Positions 9,475-18,127 of a stretch of 64,000 nucleotides of DNA are shown here, piece after piece (the stretch's first letter is position 1; each line of letters opens with the position of its first letter). The notes below the pieces were generated by a model, which saw only the letters and a list, made by a program, of their open reading frames with translations, did no database searches and was not told the origin of the DNA. The translations under genes were made by a program, and so were the position numbers. The stretch is from Rikenella sp031549665 (lineage in GTDB: Bacteria > Bacteroidota > Bacteroidia > Bacteroidales > Rikenellaceae), in the NCBI GenBank assembly GCA_031549665.1, contig JAVBPJ010000002.1, positions 1 to 64,000 on the forward strand, given 5' to 3'.

Positions 9475-9499
9475 GATTTCGTTCCGTTTTGTTCTCCGG

Positions 9500-9507
9500 C
9501 AAAGGTA
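9500..9507 (-). promoter_or_regulatory. -7 box for proC-proB
   Basis: TACCTTTG on the minus strand, 26 nt upstream of the proC start. No good TTG at the -33 position. Confidence 0.5.
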
Positions 9508-9633
9508 TTATTTTTTGCTTTCCCCTCTTTTGATTTGTCTTTTCGGAGAAAAATGCTTACATTTCGAGGTGAAAGCGGGGGAGGCATCCTCCGAACACCC
9601 CCGCCGACACCGCTAAACAACGCACTCCTACCC

Positions 9634-11556
9634 ATGGCTGTATTACAATTCGACAAGCAAGCACTCGGCAATCTGGAATACTCGCTCCAGCGCGAAGTAC
9701 TCAGCACCAACCGGGCAGGCGGGTACATGAACACCACGATCGTCTGCTGCAACACCCGCAAATACCACGGGTTGATGGTCTGCCCCATCGAGGCGTTCGG
9801 CGGAGAAGACTTTGTGCTGCTCAGCTCGCTGGACGAGACCGTCATCCAACACGATCAGGCCTTCAACCTGGCCATCCACCGTTTCCCCGGCACCTACGAA
9901 CCGCGCGGACACAAGTACATCGTCGACTTCAACTACACCCCCACCCCCACGCTCTTGTACCGTGTGGGCGGCGTACTGCTCAAAAAAGAGCTGTTGTGGG
10001 TGCATAGCAGCGAACAACTGCTGATCCGCTACACGCTGCTCGAGGCCAAGTCGGCCACCCGCCTGCGGCTTCGTCCTTTCCTCGCTTTCCGCAACCGCCA
10101 CGCCCTTTCGGTAGAAAATCCCAAGGCCAACGGCCGTTCGCTGCCGGTGGCCGGCGGAGTGAAGAACCAGCTCTACCCCAACTTCCCGTGGCTGCACCTG
10201 CAACTAAGCAAAGAGGCCCGCTTTGTGGCCGCGCCCGACTGGCACCACCAGTTCGAATACGTGCAGGAACACCTGCGCGGCTATCCCTGCCGCGAAGACC
10301 TGCTCACCACCGGCTATTTCGAATGCGACATAGCCACCGGCGAATCGATCGTCTTCAGCGGTTCGACCGCCGAACAACAACCCGCCGAGCTGCACCACCT
10401 GTTCGAAGTAGAGATCGGACGGCGCAGCCGCAAAACCGAATTCCTGCCCGCCCTGTTCCACTCGGCCCGCCAGTTCCTGATTTTCAAGGGGGGCGAAACC
10501 TCGCTCACGGCCGGCTATCCCTGGTACAACAGCCGCAGCCGCGAAACCTTCATCTCGCTGGCGGGCATCACCCTGAGTCAGGGCCTTACCGACGCCTGCG
10601 TCGAGATCCTCGACCACCATGCCGGACGGCTCTGCAGGGGAATTTTCGGCACCCACTTCGCCGCCGACACCCAACTCTGGTTCTTCCACACCCTGCAACA
10701 GTTGGAACGCAAAAAAGGAGCGCCGCTGTGGATATGGGAACGCTACGGCAACACCATCAAAGAGATTCTTTGGACCTACCGCAACGGCACCGAGGGACGG
10801 CGGCACATCCACATGGCCGATAACGGCCTGATTTGGGGCGAACTCCCCTGCCGCGCCCTCACCTGGATGAACGCAATGGTCGACGGAGAGCCCGTTACCC
10901 AGCGCCCGGGCTTTGCCGTAGAGGTCAACGCCCTGTGGTACAACGCGGTTTGCTTTGCCCTGGAGCTGGCGCGCACCGGAGGAGACACGGAATTCGTGTC
11001 CCAATGGGAAGAACTTCCCAGCCAAATCCGGGAGAACTTCGAGGCCACCTTCTGGCTCGAACGCGAGGGTTACCTGGCCGACTATGTGTACAACAACGAA
11101 GTGAACCGCGACATACGCCCCAACCAACTGATCGCCTGCTCGTTGCGCTACTCCCCGCTGAGCCCCGCCCACCAACAGCGCGTTTTCAACACCATCGAGA
11201 GCCACCTGCTCACCCCGCGCGGGATCCGCACCCTGGTACCCGGCAATCCGCGCTACCGGGGACAATGCTTCGGCGACGAACCCAGCCGCAACATCGCCCG
11301 CCACCAGGGAACCGTATTCCCGTGGCTGCTGGAACACTACGTGCGGGCCGGCTTTGCGCTCTACGGACACGAGTTTCGGCCCCAGGCCGCCGAACTTTTC
11401 GCCGGATTCGAGGAAGACCTGCTCAACTACGGCATCGGGTCGATCCCCGAACTCTACGACGGCGACGCCCCCCACGACCCCAGCGGCGCCATATCGTACG
11501 CCCCGAGCGTGGCGGCCCTGCTCGAAATACACCGGCTCATCGAAGAAAACAGATAA
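9634..11556 (+). CDS. Glycogen debranching enzyme (archaeal-type amylo-alpha-1,6-glucosidase)
   Basis: A 640-residue protein. The N-terminal ~230 residues match the bacterial GDE_N domain (NLEYSLQREVLSTNRAGGY, TRKYHGLMVCPIEAFGGEDF). The C-terminal ~370 residues form the (alpha/alpha)6 glucosidase domain with WIWERYGNTIKEILWTYRNG, GLIWGELPCRALTWMNAMVDG and the DIRPNQLIACSL / PGNPRYRGQCFGDEPSRN stretches. It would hydrolyse alpha-1,6 branches of glycogen. The start at 9634 (MAVLQFDKQ) matches the family N-terminus; an earlier ATG at 9535 adds 33 residues of unlikely sequence. It is first in a three-gene operon with a GT4 and a GH57, a conserved Bacteroidetes glycogen cluster. Confidence 0.92.
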   Translation: MAVLQFDKQALGNLEYSLQREVLSTNRAGGYMNTTIVCCNTRKYHGLMVCPIEAFGGEDFVLLSSLDETVIQHDQAFNLAIHRFPGTYEPRGHKYIVDFNYTPTPTLLYRVGGVLLKKELLWVHSSEQLLIRYTLLEAKSATRLRLRPFLAFRNRHALSVENPKANGRSLPVAGGVKNQLYPNFPWLHLQLSKEARFVAAPDWHHQFEYVQEHLRGYPCREDLLTTGYFECDIATGESIVFSGSTAEQQPAELHHLFEVEIGRRSRKTEFLPALFHSARQFLIFKGGETSLTAGYPWYNSRSRETFISLAGITLSQGLTDACVEILDHHAGRLCRGIFGTHFAADTQLWFFHTLQQLERKKGAPLWIWERYGNTIKEILWTYRNGTEGRRHIHMADNGLIWGELPCRALTWMNAMVDGEPVTQRPGFAVEVNALWYNAVCFALELARTGGDTEFVSQWEELPSQIRENFEATFWLEREGYLADYVYNNEVNRDIRPNQLIACSLRYSPLSPAHQQRVFNTIESHLLTPRGIRTLVPGNPRYRGQCFGDEPSRNIARHQGTVFPWLLEHYVRAGFALYGHEFRPQAAELFAGFEEDLLNYGIGSIPELYDGDAPHDPSGAISYAPSVAALLEIHRLIEENR

Positions 11557-11576
11557 TCATTTAAAAGACTACCGTT

Positions 11577-12866
11577 ATGCGTGTATTGATGTTCGGATGG
11601 GAATTCCCCCCACACATCGCCGGAGGGCTTGGAACCGCCTGCTACGGCCTGACCCGCGGTTTGGCCAAGTTGGGTGCCGAGGTCATTTTTGTCGTCCCGA
11701 AAGCCTATGGAGACGAGGACCAACGCTTTATCACCATCCGGAACGCCTCGGAAGTCGAGGCCCCCTACGGCATACTGAACCGCGAGGACGAGTTGTGGAA
11801 ACAGCTCACTTTCGTACACATCAATTCGAACCTGGTTCCCTACCTCAGTCCCGAAGAGTTCGAAGAACAGCGCACCGTGTTCGAAAAGGAGATCAACCAC
11901 GTAACCGAAGACCTTTGGAAACAGCGTTACACCTTTAGCGGACAGTACGGCGCCAACCTGATGGAGGAAGTGGCCCGTTACGCCGTCGTAGCGGCCCAGG
12001 TAGCCAAAGAGATGGAGGGAAAATTCGACGTGATCCACGCCCACGACTGGCTGACCTACTACGCCGGCATCGCCGCAAAGCGCATGAGCGGGAAGCCGCT
12101 GGTGGTACACATGCACGCCACCGAGTTCGACCGCAGCGGCGAAAACGTCAACACGCTGGTCTACGACATCGAACGCACCGGTATGCAGGCCGCCGACCGC
12201 GTGATCGCCGTGAGCAACCTCACCCGGACAACCGTCGTAGAACGCTACGGAGTCGATCCCGACCGCGCCGTTACCGTTCACAACGGCGTCCGCTTCAAAG
12301 CCCAGGAAGGCCCCGAAGAGGAACGCGGCGTGGAAGATAAAATCGTTACTTTCCTCGGGCGGATCACCTATCAAAAAGGCCCCGACTACTTTGTCGAAGC
12401 CGCCGCAAAGGTGCTCAAACGCCTGCCCAACGTACGCTTTGTGATGGCCGGCAGCGGCGATATGCTCAACCACGTCATCCGCCGGGTGGCCAAGCTGGGC
12501 ATCTCCGACCGGTTCCACTTCACCGGCTTCCTCAAAGGCGAGGAGGTGCAGCGTATGTTCGCCCTGTCGGACGTGTACATCATGCCCTCGGTCTCCGAAC
12601 CGTTCGGCATATCGCCCCTCGAAGCGATGCGGTCGAACGTGCCGGTAATCATCTCGAAACAATCCGGTGTGGCCGAAGTACTCGACCACGCCGTCAAAGT
12701 CGACTACTGGGACGTGGACGCCATGGCCGATGCCATCTACAGCCTGGTGCAATACCCCGCCCTTTCGAACATGTTCATCACCAAGGGACAGGAAGAGGTA
12801 ACCACCCTGAAGTGGGACAATGCCGCCCGCCAAGTTCTCGACGTCTACGAATCGGTAACCAGATAA
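11577..12866 (+). CDS. GT4-family glycosyltransferase (glycogen-cluster)
   Basis: A 429-residue two-domain GT-B enzyme. The N-terminal domain opens with a synthase-like WEFPPHIAGGLGTACYGLTR and has IHAHDWLTYYAGIAAK. The C-terminal domain has FVMAGSGDMLNHVIRR and the E-x7-E-type nucleotide-sugar motif EPFGISPLEAM. The gene starts 20 bp after the debranching enzyme and stops 13 bp before the GH57 gene, so it is in the operon. In this conserved cluster it is usually annotated as glycogen synthase-like. The sugar donor is not deducible from sequence; UDP-glucose or ADP-glucose is inference. Confidence 0.88.
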   Translation: MRVLMFGWEFPPHIAGGLGTACYGLTRGLAKLGAEVIFVVPKAYGDEDQRFITIRNASEVEAPYGILNREDELWKQLTFVHINSNLVPYLSPEEFEEQRTVFEKEINHVTEDLWKQRYTFSGQYGANLMEEVARYAVVAAQVAKEMEGKFDVIHAHDWLTYYAGIAAKRMSGKPLVVHMHATEFDRSGENVNTLVYDIERTGMQAADRVIAVSNLTRTTVVERYGVDPDRAVTVHNGVRFKAQEGPEEERGVEDKIVTFLGRITYQKGPDYFVEAAAKVLKRLPNVRFVMAGSGDMLNHVIRRVAKLGISDRFHFTGFLKGEEVQRMFALSDVYIMPSVSEPFGISPLEAMRSNVPVIISKQSGVAEVLDHAVKVDYWDVDAMADAIYSLVQYPALSNMFITKGQEEVTTLKWDNAARQVLDVYESVTR

Positions 12867-12879
12867 CGACCCGCGCCTT

Positions 12880-14088
12880 ATGAAAACCGTCAACTTCTAT
12901 TTTCAAATACACCAACCCTACCGGCTGAAGAAGTACCGCTTCTTCAACATGGGGAAAGACCACTTCTACTTCGACGACCTGCTCAACCGCAACATCCTGC
13001 AAAAGGTAACCGAGGGGTGCTACCTGCCGATGAACAACCTGCTGCTCGACCTGATGGAGCGCTATCCGGACAAAATCCGCGTGTCGTTCTCCATCTCGGG
13101 CATCGCCCTGGAACAGTTTACCCAATACGCCCCTCAGGCGATCGAAAGTTTTCAGGCATTGGCCAACACCGGCAACGTCGAGTTTCTGGCCGAAACCTAC
13201 GCCCACTCGCTGGCCTCGCTGGTCAGCGAAGAGGAGTTCGCCCAGCAGGTGCGGCTGCACGCCGACACCATCGAACGGCTCTTTGGTCAGCGGCCCGTCA
13301 CCTTCCGGAATACCGAATTGATTTACAGCGACCAGATCGGCGCCATGGCCTACAACCTGGGGTACAACACCATTCTGACCGAGGGGGCCAAACACATTCT
13401 GGGCTGGAAATCGCCCAACTTCGCCTATGCAAACGCCGTGCATCAGGAACAAAAAGTGCTGTTGCGCAATTTCCGCCTGAGCGACGACATTTCGTTCCGT
13501 TTCTCCGACCAGGGATGGAGCGAATACCCGCTGACGGTCGAGAAATACCTGCAGGGAGTGCGCAAACAGGACGGCGAAATTGTCAACCTGTTCATGGACT
13601 ACGAAACCTTCGGCGAACACCAGAAGAGCCACACCGGCATCTTCGCCTTTATGGAACGGCTCCTGAGCGAGATCGCCGCCAGCAGCGACCTGCAACTGGC
13701 CACGCCGCACCAGGTGGCCGACATGTGCCAGCCGGTATCGGTGCTGCACGTACCCCATCCCATTTCGTGGGCCGACGAGGAACGCGACATCACCGCCTGG
13801 CTCGGCAACGAATTGCAGGACGAGGCTTTCCGCAAACTCTACGAACTGCGCGAAGCGGTGCACACCCTCAACGACCCCAACATGACCCGCGTGTGGTACG
13901 CCCTGCAAAGCTCCGACCACTTTTACTACATGTGTACCAAGTGGTTTGCCGACGGCGACGTACACAGCTACTTCAACCCCTACGAATCGCCCTACAACGC
14001 CTTTATGAACTACATGAACGTGTTCAGCGACTTTAAGCGCGAAGTGGGCCTGCGCACCGGGACCGAACCCGCCCCCTGCGCGGGGTGA
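12880..14088 (+). CDS. Glycoside hydrolase family 57 alpha-amylase/4-alpha-glucanotransferase
   Basis: A 402-residue GH57 catalytic domain. It begins with the family strand VNFYFQIHQPYRLKKYRF. The nucleophile motif FRNTELIYSD (Glu) and the acid/base motif LFMDYETFGEHQ (Asp) are both visible, so the enzyme should be active. There is no signal peptide, so it acts on intracellular glycogen or maltodextrins. It is the last gene of the operon before the terminator at 14188-14233. Hydrolase versus glucanotransferase activity cannot be told apart here. Confidence 0.92.
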   Translation: MKTVNFYFQIHQPYRLKKYRFFNMGKDHFYFDDLLNRNILQKVTEGCYLPMNNLLLDLMERYPDKIRVSFSISGIALEQFTQYAPQAIESFQALANTGNVEFLAETYAHSLASLVSEEEFAQQVRLHADTIERLFGQRPVTFRNTELIYSDQIGAMAYNLGYNTILTEGAKHILGWKSPNFAYANAVHQEQKVLLRNFRLSDDISFRFSDQGWSEYPLTVEKYLQGVRKQDGEIVNLFMDYETFGEHQKSHTGIFAFMERLLSEIAASSDLQLATPHQVADMCQPVSVLHVPHPISWADEERDITAWLGNELQDEAFRKLYELREAVHTLNDPNMTRVWYALQSSDHFYYMCTKWFADGDVHSYFNPYESPYNAFMNYMNVFSDFKREVGLRTGTEPAPCAG

Positions 14089-14187
14089 TCGGGGGGCCTG
14101 GATTGAGTTTATCAAAGGTGGGATTGAGTTAATCGAGCCGCCGGAATTGATCGGCGACGGGAATTCTTCCGTTCCGCTGACTCAACG

Positions 14188-14233
14188 AAAGCGAAGCGGG
14201 ATGCTCCCAAAGGGCATCCCGCTTCGCTTTTTT
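14188..14233. terminator. Rho-independent terminator of the glycogen operon
   Basis: AAAGCGAAGCGGGATGC pairs with GCATCCCGCTTCGCTTT around a 9-nt loop and runs into TTTTTAG. It also separates the convergent gene at 14277. The A-tract on the other side makes it plausible in both directions. Confidence 0.88.
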
Positions 14234-14276
14234 AGTCGTTTGAAGTCCGTTTACCGGAGGCTTCAGGCCGGGCAGG

Positions 14277-14927
14277 TTATTTCCCCCGAGCCACGCAATC
14301 CATGGCTTCGCGCAGGGCCTGTTCCTTGGCCGCGTTCCAATAGCCGCAATCGAGTTCGATGAATACCGACGAGTAGGGGATGGCGGTGGTGGTTTTCAGT
14401 ACAACGACGTGGAAGAGTTTCGAGGCTTCGTCCAACTTGGCGAACACCTCGTTGTGGGGAATGTTCTGTACGGGCCGCGCACCGAGCAGGGAGGCCAGGG
14501 CCGCACGGTAGGCGCCGGCGCCGGGGCAAAGTTCGTCGGTAACGAAGGCCAATTCGCAGTCGGTGTAAAGGATCGGCTGAATGTGGGTCGAGCTGTCGAT
14601 GGCGGCCAACACCTCAGGCAGTACCTGTTCGAGGGGCAGTTTGGTGTCGAGGTAGGTCATCCCCTCGGCGCTTTGCAGGGGGAAGGCTCCGTCCACCACC
14701 AGCACCCAGTTGCGGTGGCCGAGCAGGGGGAGCTTTTCGGCGAACCGGGCTTTCCAGTCGACGGCCTCTTTGGCCGATTCGGCAGCCCGCGCCGCGTTCT
14801 TTCCGTTGACGATGTCGGCGGTAAATTTGATGGTGGCCGCCACCAGTACGGCCACGAAAAACCCAATCAACGACCCGATCAAAAGACCGGCTTTCGCTTT
14901 ATGGTGTCTGTGTGTTTGTTGTTCCAT
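14277..14927 (-). CDS. Membrane-anchored protein with RbsD/FucU-like domain
   Basis: A 216-residue protein with a His-rich cytoplasmic start, one membrane helix (~13-33), a short linker, and a ~150-residue domain. That domain reads LGHRNWVLVVDGAFP (~69-83) near its start and IPYSSVFIELDCGYW (~183-197) near its end. These resemble the LGHxDxxxxxDAGLP and SPYAN...CAG segments of RbsD/FucU sugar mutarotases, including the His (H71) and Asp (D79). The similarity is my reading, not a search result. The membrane anchor is unusual because RbsD and FucU are soluble. The gene is monocistronic, between the glycogen terminator and tRNA-Arg. Confidence 0.6.
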   Translation of the reverse strand: MEQQTHRHHKAKAGLLIGSLIGFFVAVLVAATIKFTADIVNGKNAARAAESAKEAVDWKARFAEKLPLLGHRNWVLVVDGAFPLQSAEGMTYLDTKLPLEQVLPEVLAAIDSSTHIQPILYTDCELAFVTDELCPGAGAYRAALASLLGARPVQNIPHNEVFAKLDEASKLFHVVVLKTTTAIPYSSVFIELDCGYWNAAKEQALREAMDCVARGK

Positions 14928-15081
14928 GACACTTGGAATTTAAGGTGTTCGATTCTTCGGCCCGTAGCGAATGGAGATTCGATATTCCGACGCCCTTCCG
15001 CTTGTTGGCACTTCCCGTTCCCTGCCCTTCTCCCTCTCCTCTTCCCCTCCTCTCCCTCTCGGGCAGCACGCCGCCGAAGAG

Positions 15082-15153
15082 TAGCCTCTCCAGGACTCGA
15101 ACCTGAATTTGAAGTTTAGGAAACTTCCGTTCTATCCCTTGAACTAAGAGGCC
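15082..15153 (-). tRNA. tRNA-Arg (anticodon CCT)
   Basis: The minus strand folds as a 72-nt cloverleaf: acceptor GGCCTCT/AGAGGCT, D-stem GTTC/GAAC, anticodon stem GAAGT/ACTTC with loop TTCCTAA (anticodon CCT, reads AGG), T-stem TCAGG/CCTGG with loop TTCGAGT, and discriminator A. CCA is not encoded. Its 5' end is only 3 nt beyond the fabH stop codon, so it may be cotranscribed with the fabH operon. Confidence 0.93.
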
Positions 15154-15156
15154 GCG

Positions 15157-16170
15157 TTATTTCCGCATCGTGTCTCCGTCGTAGGCCCACTTGAGGTAGA
15201 TGGCTCCCCAGGTGAATCCGCCACCGAACGAGGCGAGAATCAGGTTGTCGCCTTTTTTCAGGCGGGTTTCGTAATCCCACAGACAGAGGGGGATGGTGGC
15301 GGCGGTGGTGTTGCCGTACTTTTCGATATTGACCATGCAGTGATCCTCGGGAAGCCCCATGCGGGCTGCCGTGGCCGTGATGATCCGCATGTTGGCCTGG
15401 TGCGGTACCAGGTAGGCGATGTCTTCGGGGAGCAGGTGGTTGCGTTTCATCACCTCGACGGCGGTGTCGGCCATGTGGGAGACGGCGGCCTTGAAAACGG
15501 GCTGCCCCTCCTGATGGACGTAGTGCCAGCGGTTGCGAAGGGTCTCTTCCGAGGCGGGGTGGGCCGATCCTCCGGCCTTAAGGTACAGGTGGATGGCGCC
15601 CGATCCGTCGGAATGGAGGCTGGCGTCTTGCAGGCCGAGGCCCTCGTGGTTGGGTTCCACCAGCACGGCGGCGGCTCCGTCGCCGAAGATGGGGCAGGTG
15701 GTCCGGTCTTCGTAGTCGATGATCGAGGACATTTTGTCGGCCCCGACAACGATGATTTTTTTGTACGCCCCCGCTTCGATGAAACGGGCGGCGGTATTGA
15801 GGGCAAAGATGAATCCGCTGCAGGCGGCCGAGAGGTCGAATCCGTAAGCGTTGGTCAGTCCGGCCTTGTAGGCGATCAGGTTGGCCGTGCTGGGGAAGGC
15901 CATGTCGGGGGTAACGGTGGCGCAGATCACCAGGTCGATTTCGAGCGGGTCGGCACCGGTTTTTTCGAGCAGGTCGCGCACGGCCCGTTCGCCCATGTAG
16001 GAGGTTCCCAGCCCTTCGCCTTTGAGGATGTGGCGGGTTTTGATGCCGATACGGGTCATGATCCACTCGTCGCTGGTATCTACCATGCGGCTGAGTTCGT
16101 CGTTGTCGAGAATGTACTCGGGCAGGTAGGCCCCTACGCCGGTGATAGCACCCTTAACTTTGTTGCTCAT
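15157..16170 (-). CDS. fabH: 3-oxoacyl-ACP synthase III
   Basis: A 337-residue condensing enzyme that starts fatty-acid synthesis from acyl-CoA and malonyl-ACP. The catalytic triad is visible: Cys117 in DLSAACSGF, His in VPHQANMRI and Asn in EKYGNTTAAT. The C-terminus GDNLILASFGGGFTWGA is standard. Its start overlaps the plsX stop (ATGA), so it is translationally coupled. It is last in the yceD-rpmF-plsX-fabH order, followed at once by tRNA-Arg. Confidence 0.97.
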   Translation of the reverse strand: MSNKVKGAITGVGAYLPEYILDNDELSRMVDTSDEWIMTRIGIKTRHILKGEGLGTSYMGERAVRDLLEKTGADPLEIDLVICATVTPDMAFPSTANLIAYKAGLTNAYGFDLSAACSGFIFALNTAARFIEAGAYKKIIVVGADKMSSIIDYEDRTTCPIFGDGAAAVLVEPNHEGLGLQDASLHSDGSGAIHLYLKAGGSAHPASEETLRNRWHYVHQEGQPVFKAAVSHMADTAVEVMKRNHLLPEDIAYLVPHQANMRIITATAARMGLPEDHCMVNIEKYGNTTAATIPLCLWDYETRLKKGDNLILASFGGGFTWGAIYLKWAYDGDTMRK

Positions 16171-17117
16171 ACGCTAAATGCCTTTTTGAATTGCGATACC
16201 ATGTCGGACTGAGCGACCCGCTCGGTCTGAAGGATCATGTTGGTGATGGCTTTGGCGGTCGAGCAGCCGTGTCCGATGATCACGTTCGCTCCGATCCCCA
16301 ACACGGGGGTGCCGCCGATATTTTCGTAGTTGAGGCCCTCGAGCAGCGGATGCTCGATCTCCTGTTCGCGCATCAGGTCGTAAAACCCTTCGAAGGTTTT
16401 CAACAGGTTGTTGCCGCTGAATCCGTCGCAGACCACCACGTCGGCCACGCGGCCGGTCAGCAGTTCTTTCCCCTCGACGTTGCCTACGAAACGGAACGTT
16501 CCCTTGTCGCCCTCTTCGGCCATCAGGGGGTAGGTCGCTTTGGTGAGGATGTTTCCCTTGCCGGGCTCTTCGCCGATGTTGAGCAGGGCCACGCGGGGGT
16601 TCTCAATGCCGATCGTTCGGGCGTAAATGCTCCCGATGAGCCCGTACTGCACCAGCACTTCGGGCTTGCAGTCGGCGTTCAGGCCGGCGTCGAGCAGCAC
16701 GAGCCATCCGCCGTCGGCGGTGCCGAAGACGGTGGCGATGGCGGGGCGGATCACTCCCTCGAGCTGTCCGGTGGCCATCATGCACCCCACCATCATGGCT
16801 CCGGTGCTTCCGGCGCTGGCAAAGCCGGCGATTTTTCCGGCCGCCAGGTGGCAAAAGCCCACGTGGATGCTCGAATCGCTTTTTTGGCTGAATGCTTTGG
16901 CCGGATGCTCGCCCATTTCGATCGTTTGCGTGGTATGCACGATTTCAAGGCGGGGGTGGTTCAACCTGCCCTCCGGGTCCTGGGAACGCAAGAGCGACTC
17001 GTCGCCGAAAAGCACCAGCGTGGTGCCGGAATCGAGTCGTTCAAGAGCGGCAAGAGCGCCTGCAACCGTTACTCCGGGTGCATAATCTCCTCCCATTGCG
17101 TCAAGGCCTATTCGCAT
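16167..17117 (-). CDS. plsX: Phosphate acyltransferase PlsX
   Basis: A 316-residue enzyme that makes acyl-phosphate from acyl-ACP for phospholipid synthesis. The N-terminus RIGLDAMGGDYAPGVTVAGA and the internal GFASAGSTGAMMVG and VVCDGFSGNNLLKTFEG segments are diagnostic. It lies between rpmF and fabH in the widely conserved lipid/ribosome operon and overlaps fabH by 4 nt. Confidence 0.97.
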   Translation of the reverse strand: MRIGLDAMGGDYAPGVTVAGALAALERLDSGTTLVLFGDESLLRSQDPEGRLNHPRLEIVHTTQTIEMGEHPAKAFSQKSDSSIHVGFCHLAAGKIAGFASAGSTGAMMVGCMMATGQLEGVIRPAIATVFGTADGGWLVLLDAGLNADCKPEVLVQYGLIGSIYARTIGIENPRVALLNIGEEPGKGNILTKATYPLMAEEGDKGTFRFVGNVEGKELLTGRVADVVVCDGFSGNNLLKTFEGFYDLMREQEIEHPLLEGLNYENIGGTPVLGIGANVIIGHGCSTAKAITNMILQTERVAQSDMVSQFKKAFSV

Positions 17118-17202
17118 AAGAGACAGGGGTCTGTTTTTGACAAATGTGTCGCAAAAGGAGCTCTTTTGCGACCATTGATTTGGGGATTTTGCGAAACGGG
17201 GA

Positions 17203-17385
17203 TTATTGTCCCTTTACCTCCATCGCCTTTTTCCCGCGGTAGAATCCGCATTCGGGGCATACGCGGTGGAAAAGTACGGTGGCGCTGCAGTTCGAGCAGG
17301 TGGCCAGCGTGGGCGCTTCGGCTTTGTAGTGGGTTCTTCTTTTATCCCGACGGGTCGACGAGATTTTGTGCTTGGGATGTGCCAT
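17203..17385 (-). CDS. rpmF: 50S ribosomal protein L32
   Basis: A 60-residue basic ribosomal protein. It starts MAHPKHKISSTRRDKRRTHY and has a zinc-ribbon CSNC ... CPEC, so it is the zinc-binding (C+) form. It lies between yceD and plsX in the usual order. Confidence 0.97.
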   Translation of the reverse strand: MAHPKHKISSTRRDKRRTHYKAEAPTLATCSNCSATVLFHRVCPECGFYRGKKAMEVKGQ

Positions 17386-17504
17386 GGCTGTTGTTTGCTA
17401 TCGCTTGTTGTATGTTGTTTTCAAATGGGCGCCGGCGCAAACCGGCGGGGGACTTTCGTTCGCTGAACGAGGGGGTCCTTAGGGGGTGTCCCGACGGGGC
17501 GGGG

Positions 17505-18053
17505 CTATTTTTCAGGTGCTTCGAGCTGTTCTTTCAGTGCCTCGAAAGGGGTTTGCTCGTCGGCATCGTGGTTCAGGGCGTCGAACTCTTCCTGGCTGAC
17601 GATTTTGAATCGCGCCAGCATGTCGGCATTGCACTCCTCCAGCGAGGGGTGGACACGCTGGATCGGCAGGCTCAATACGATGCTTTCGTAGATGTATTGC
17701 GCCAGGTCGAGCGTCTGTTCCTGCGGGCTGACCCACAGCAGTTCGCCGTCGTCTTCGCCGGGGTGGTCGCTGATCCGGACCACCGGCGTACCCCGAAAGG
17801 CAATGGGCTGGTCGAAGGGTTCGAGGCAACGGTCGCAGGGAATCTGCACCACGGCGTCGATGGCCACCTCGAGTTCGAGGATCGAGGCTCCTTTAGTCAG
17901 TACGATATGAACGTCTCCGGTACCGGCGGCAATCTCCGACTCGGGCCACTGTTCGAAAAAACCGGGGCCGAGGGGAAACTCAAACCGATGTTGCCCGGGA
18001 GAAAGCCGGTGAAAATCAATCCTGTATGCAAGTTTGTTATCCACAGCAGGCAC
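17505..18053 (-). CDS. yceD: YceD/DUF177 family protein
   Basis: A 182-residue protein with the family's conserved IPCDRCLEPFD (CxxC) and the C-terminal LPIQRVHPSLEECN segment; the tail is acidic. In other bacteria DUF177 proteins are linked to 23S rRNA accumulation. Gene order yceD-rpmF-plsX-fabH strongly supports the call. It is the first gene of the operon, with a TACCTTTG box at 18067-18074. Confidence 0.9.
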   Translation of the reverse strand: MPAVDNKLAYRIDFHRLSPGQHRFEFPLGPGFFEQWPESEIAAGTGDVHIVLTKGASILELEVAIDAVVQIPCDRCLEPFDQPIAFRGTPVVRISDHPGEDDGELLWVSPQEQTLDLAQYIYESIVLSLPIQRVHPSLEECNADMLARFKIVSQEEFDALNHDADEQTPFEALKEQLEAPEK

Positions 18054-18066
18054 TCCTTAGGTCGGG

Positions 18067-18074
18067 CAAAGGTA
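18067..18074 (-). promoter_or_regulatory. -7 box for yceD-rpmF-plsX-fabH
   Basis: TACCTTTG on the minus strand 14 nt upstream of the yceD start. The T/A-rich -33 region has no TTG at 19 bp. The 5' leader would be very short. Confidence 0.5.
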
Positions 18075-18127
18075 GTATTTTTTCAGGAAAAAAAGAGGCT
18101 TTTATCCCCCGTTTTCGTTTTTATCCG

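Noticed and set aside
14100..14137. Two near-identical short direct repeats (GGATTGAGTTTATC and GGATTGAGTTAATC)
   Set aside because: Only two copies of ~14 bp just past the GH57 stop; too little to call an element or attachment site.
15082..15153. tRNA-Arg as an integration site for a mobile element
   Set aside because: No integrase, direct repeat or foreign-looking gene block lies next to it; the neighbouring operons are core.
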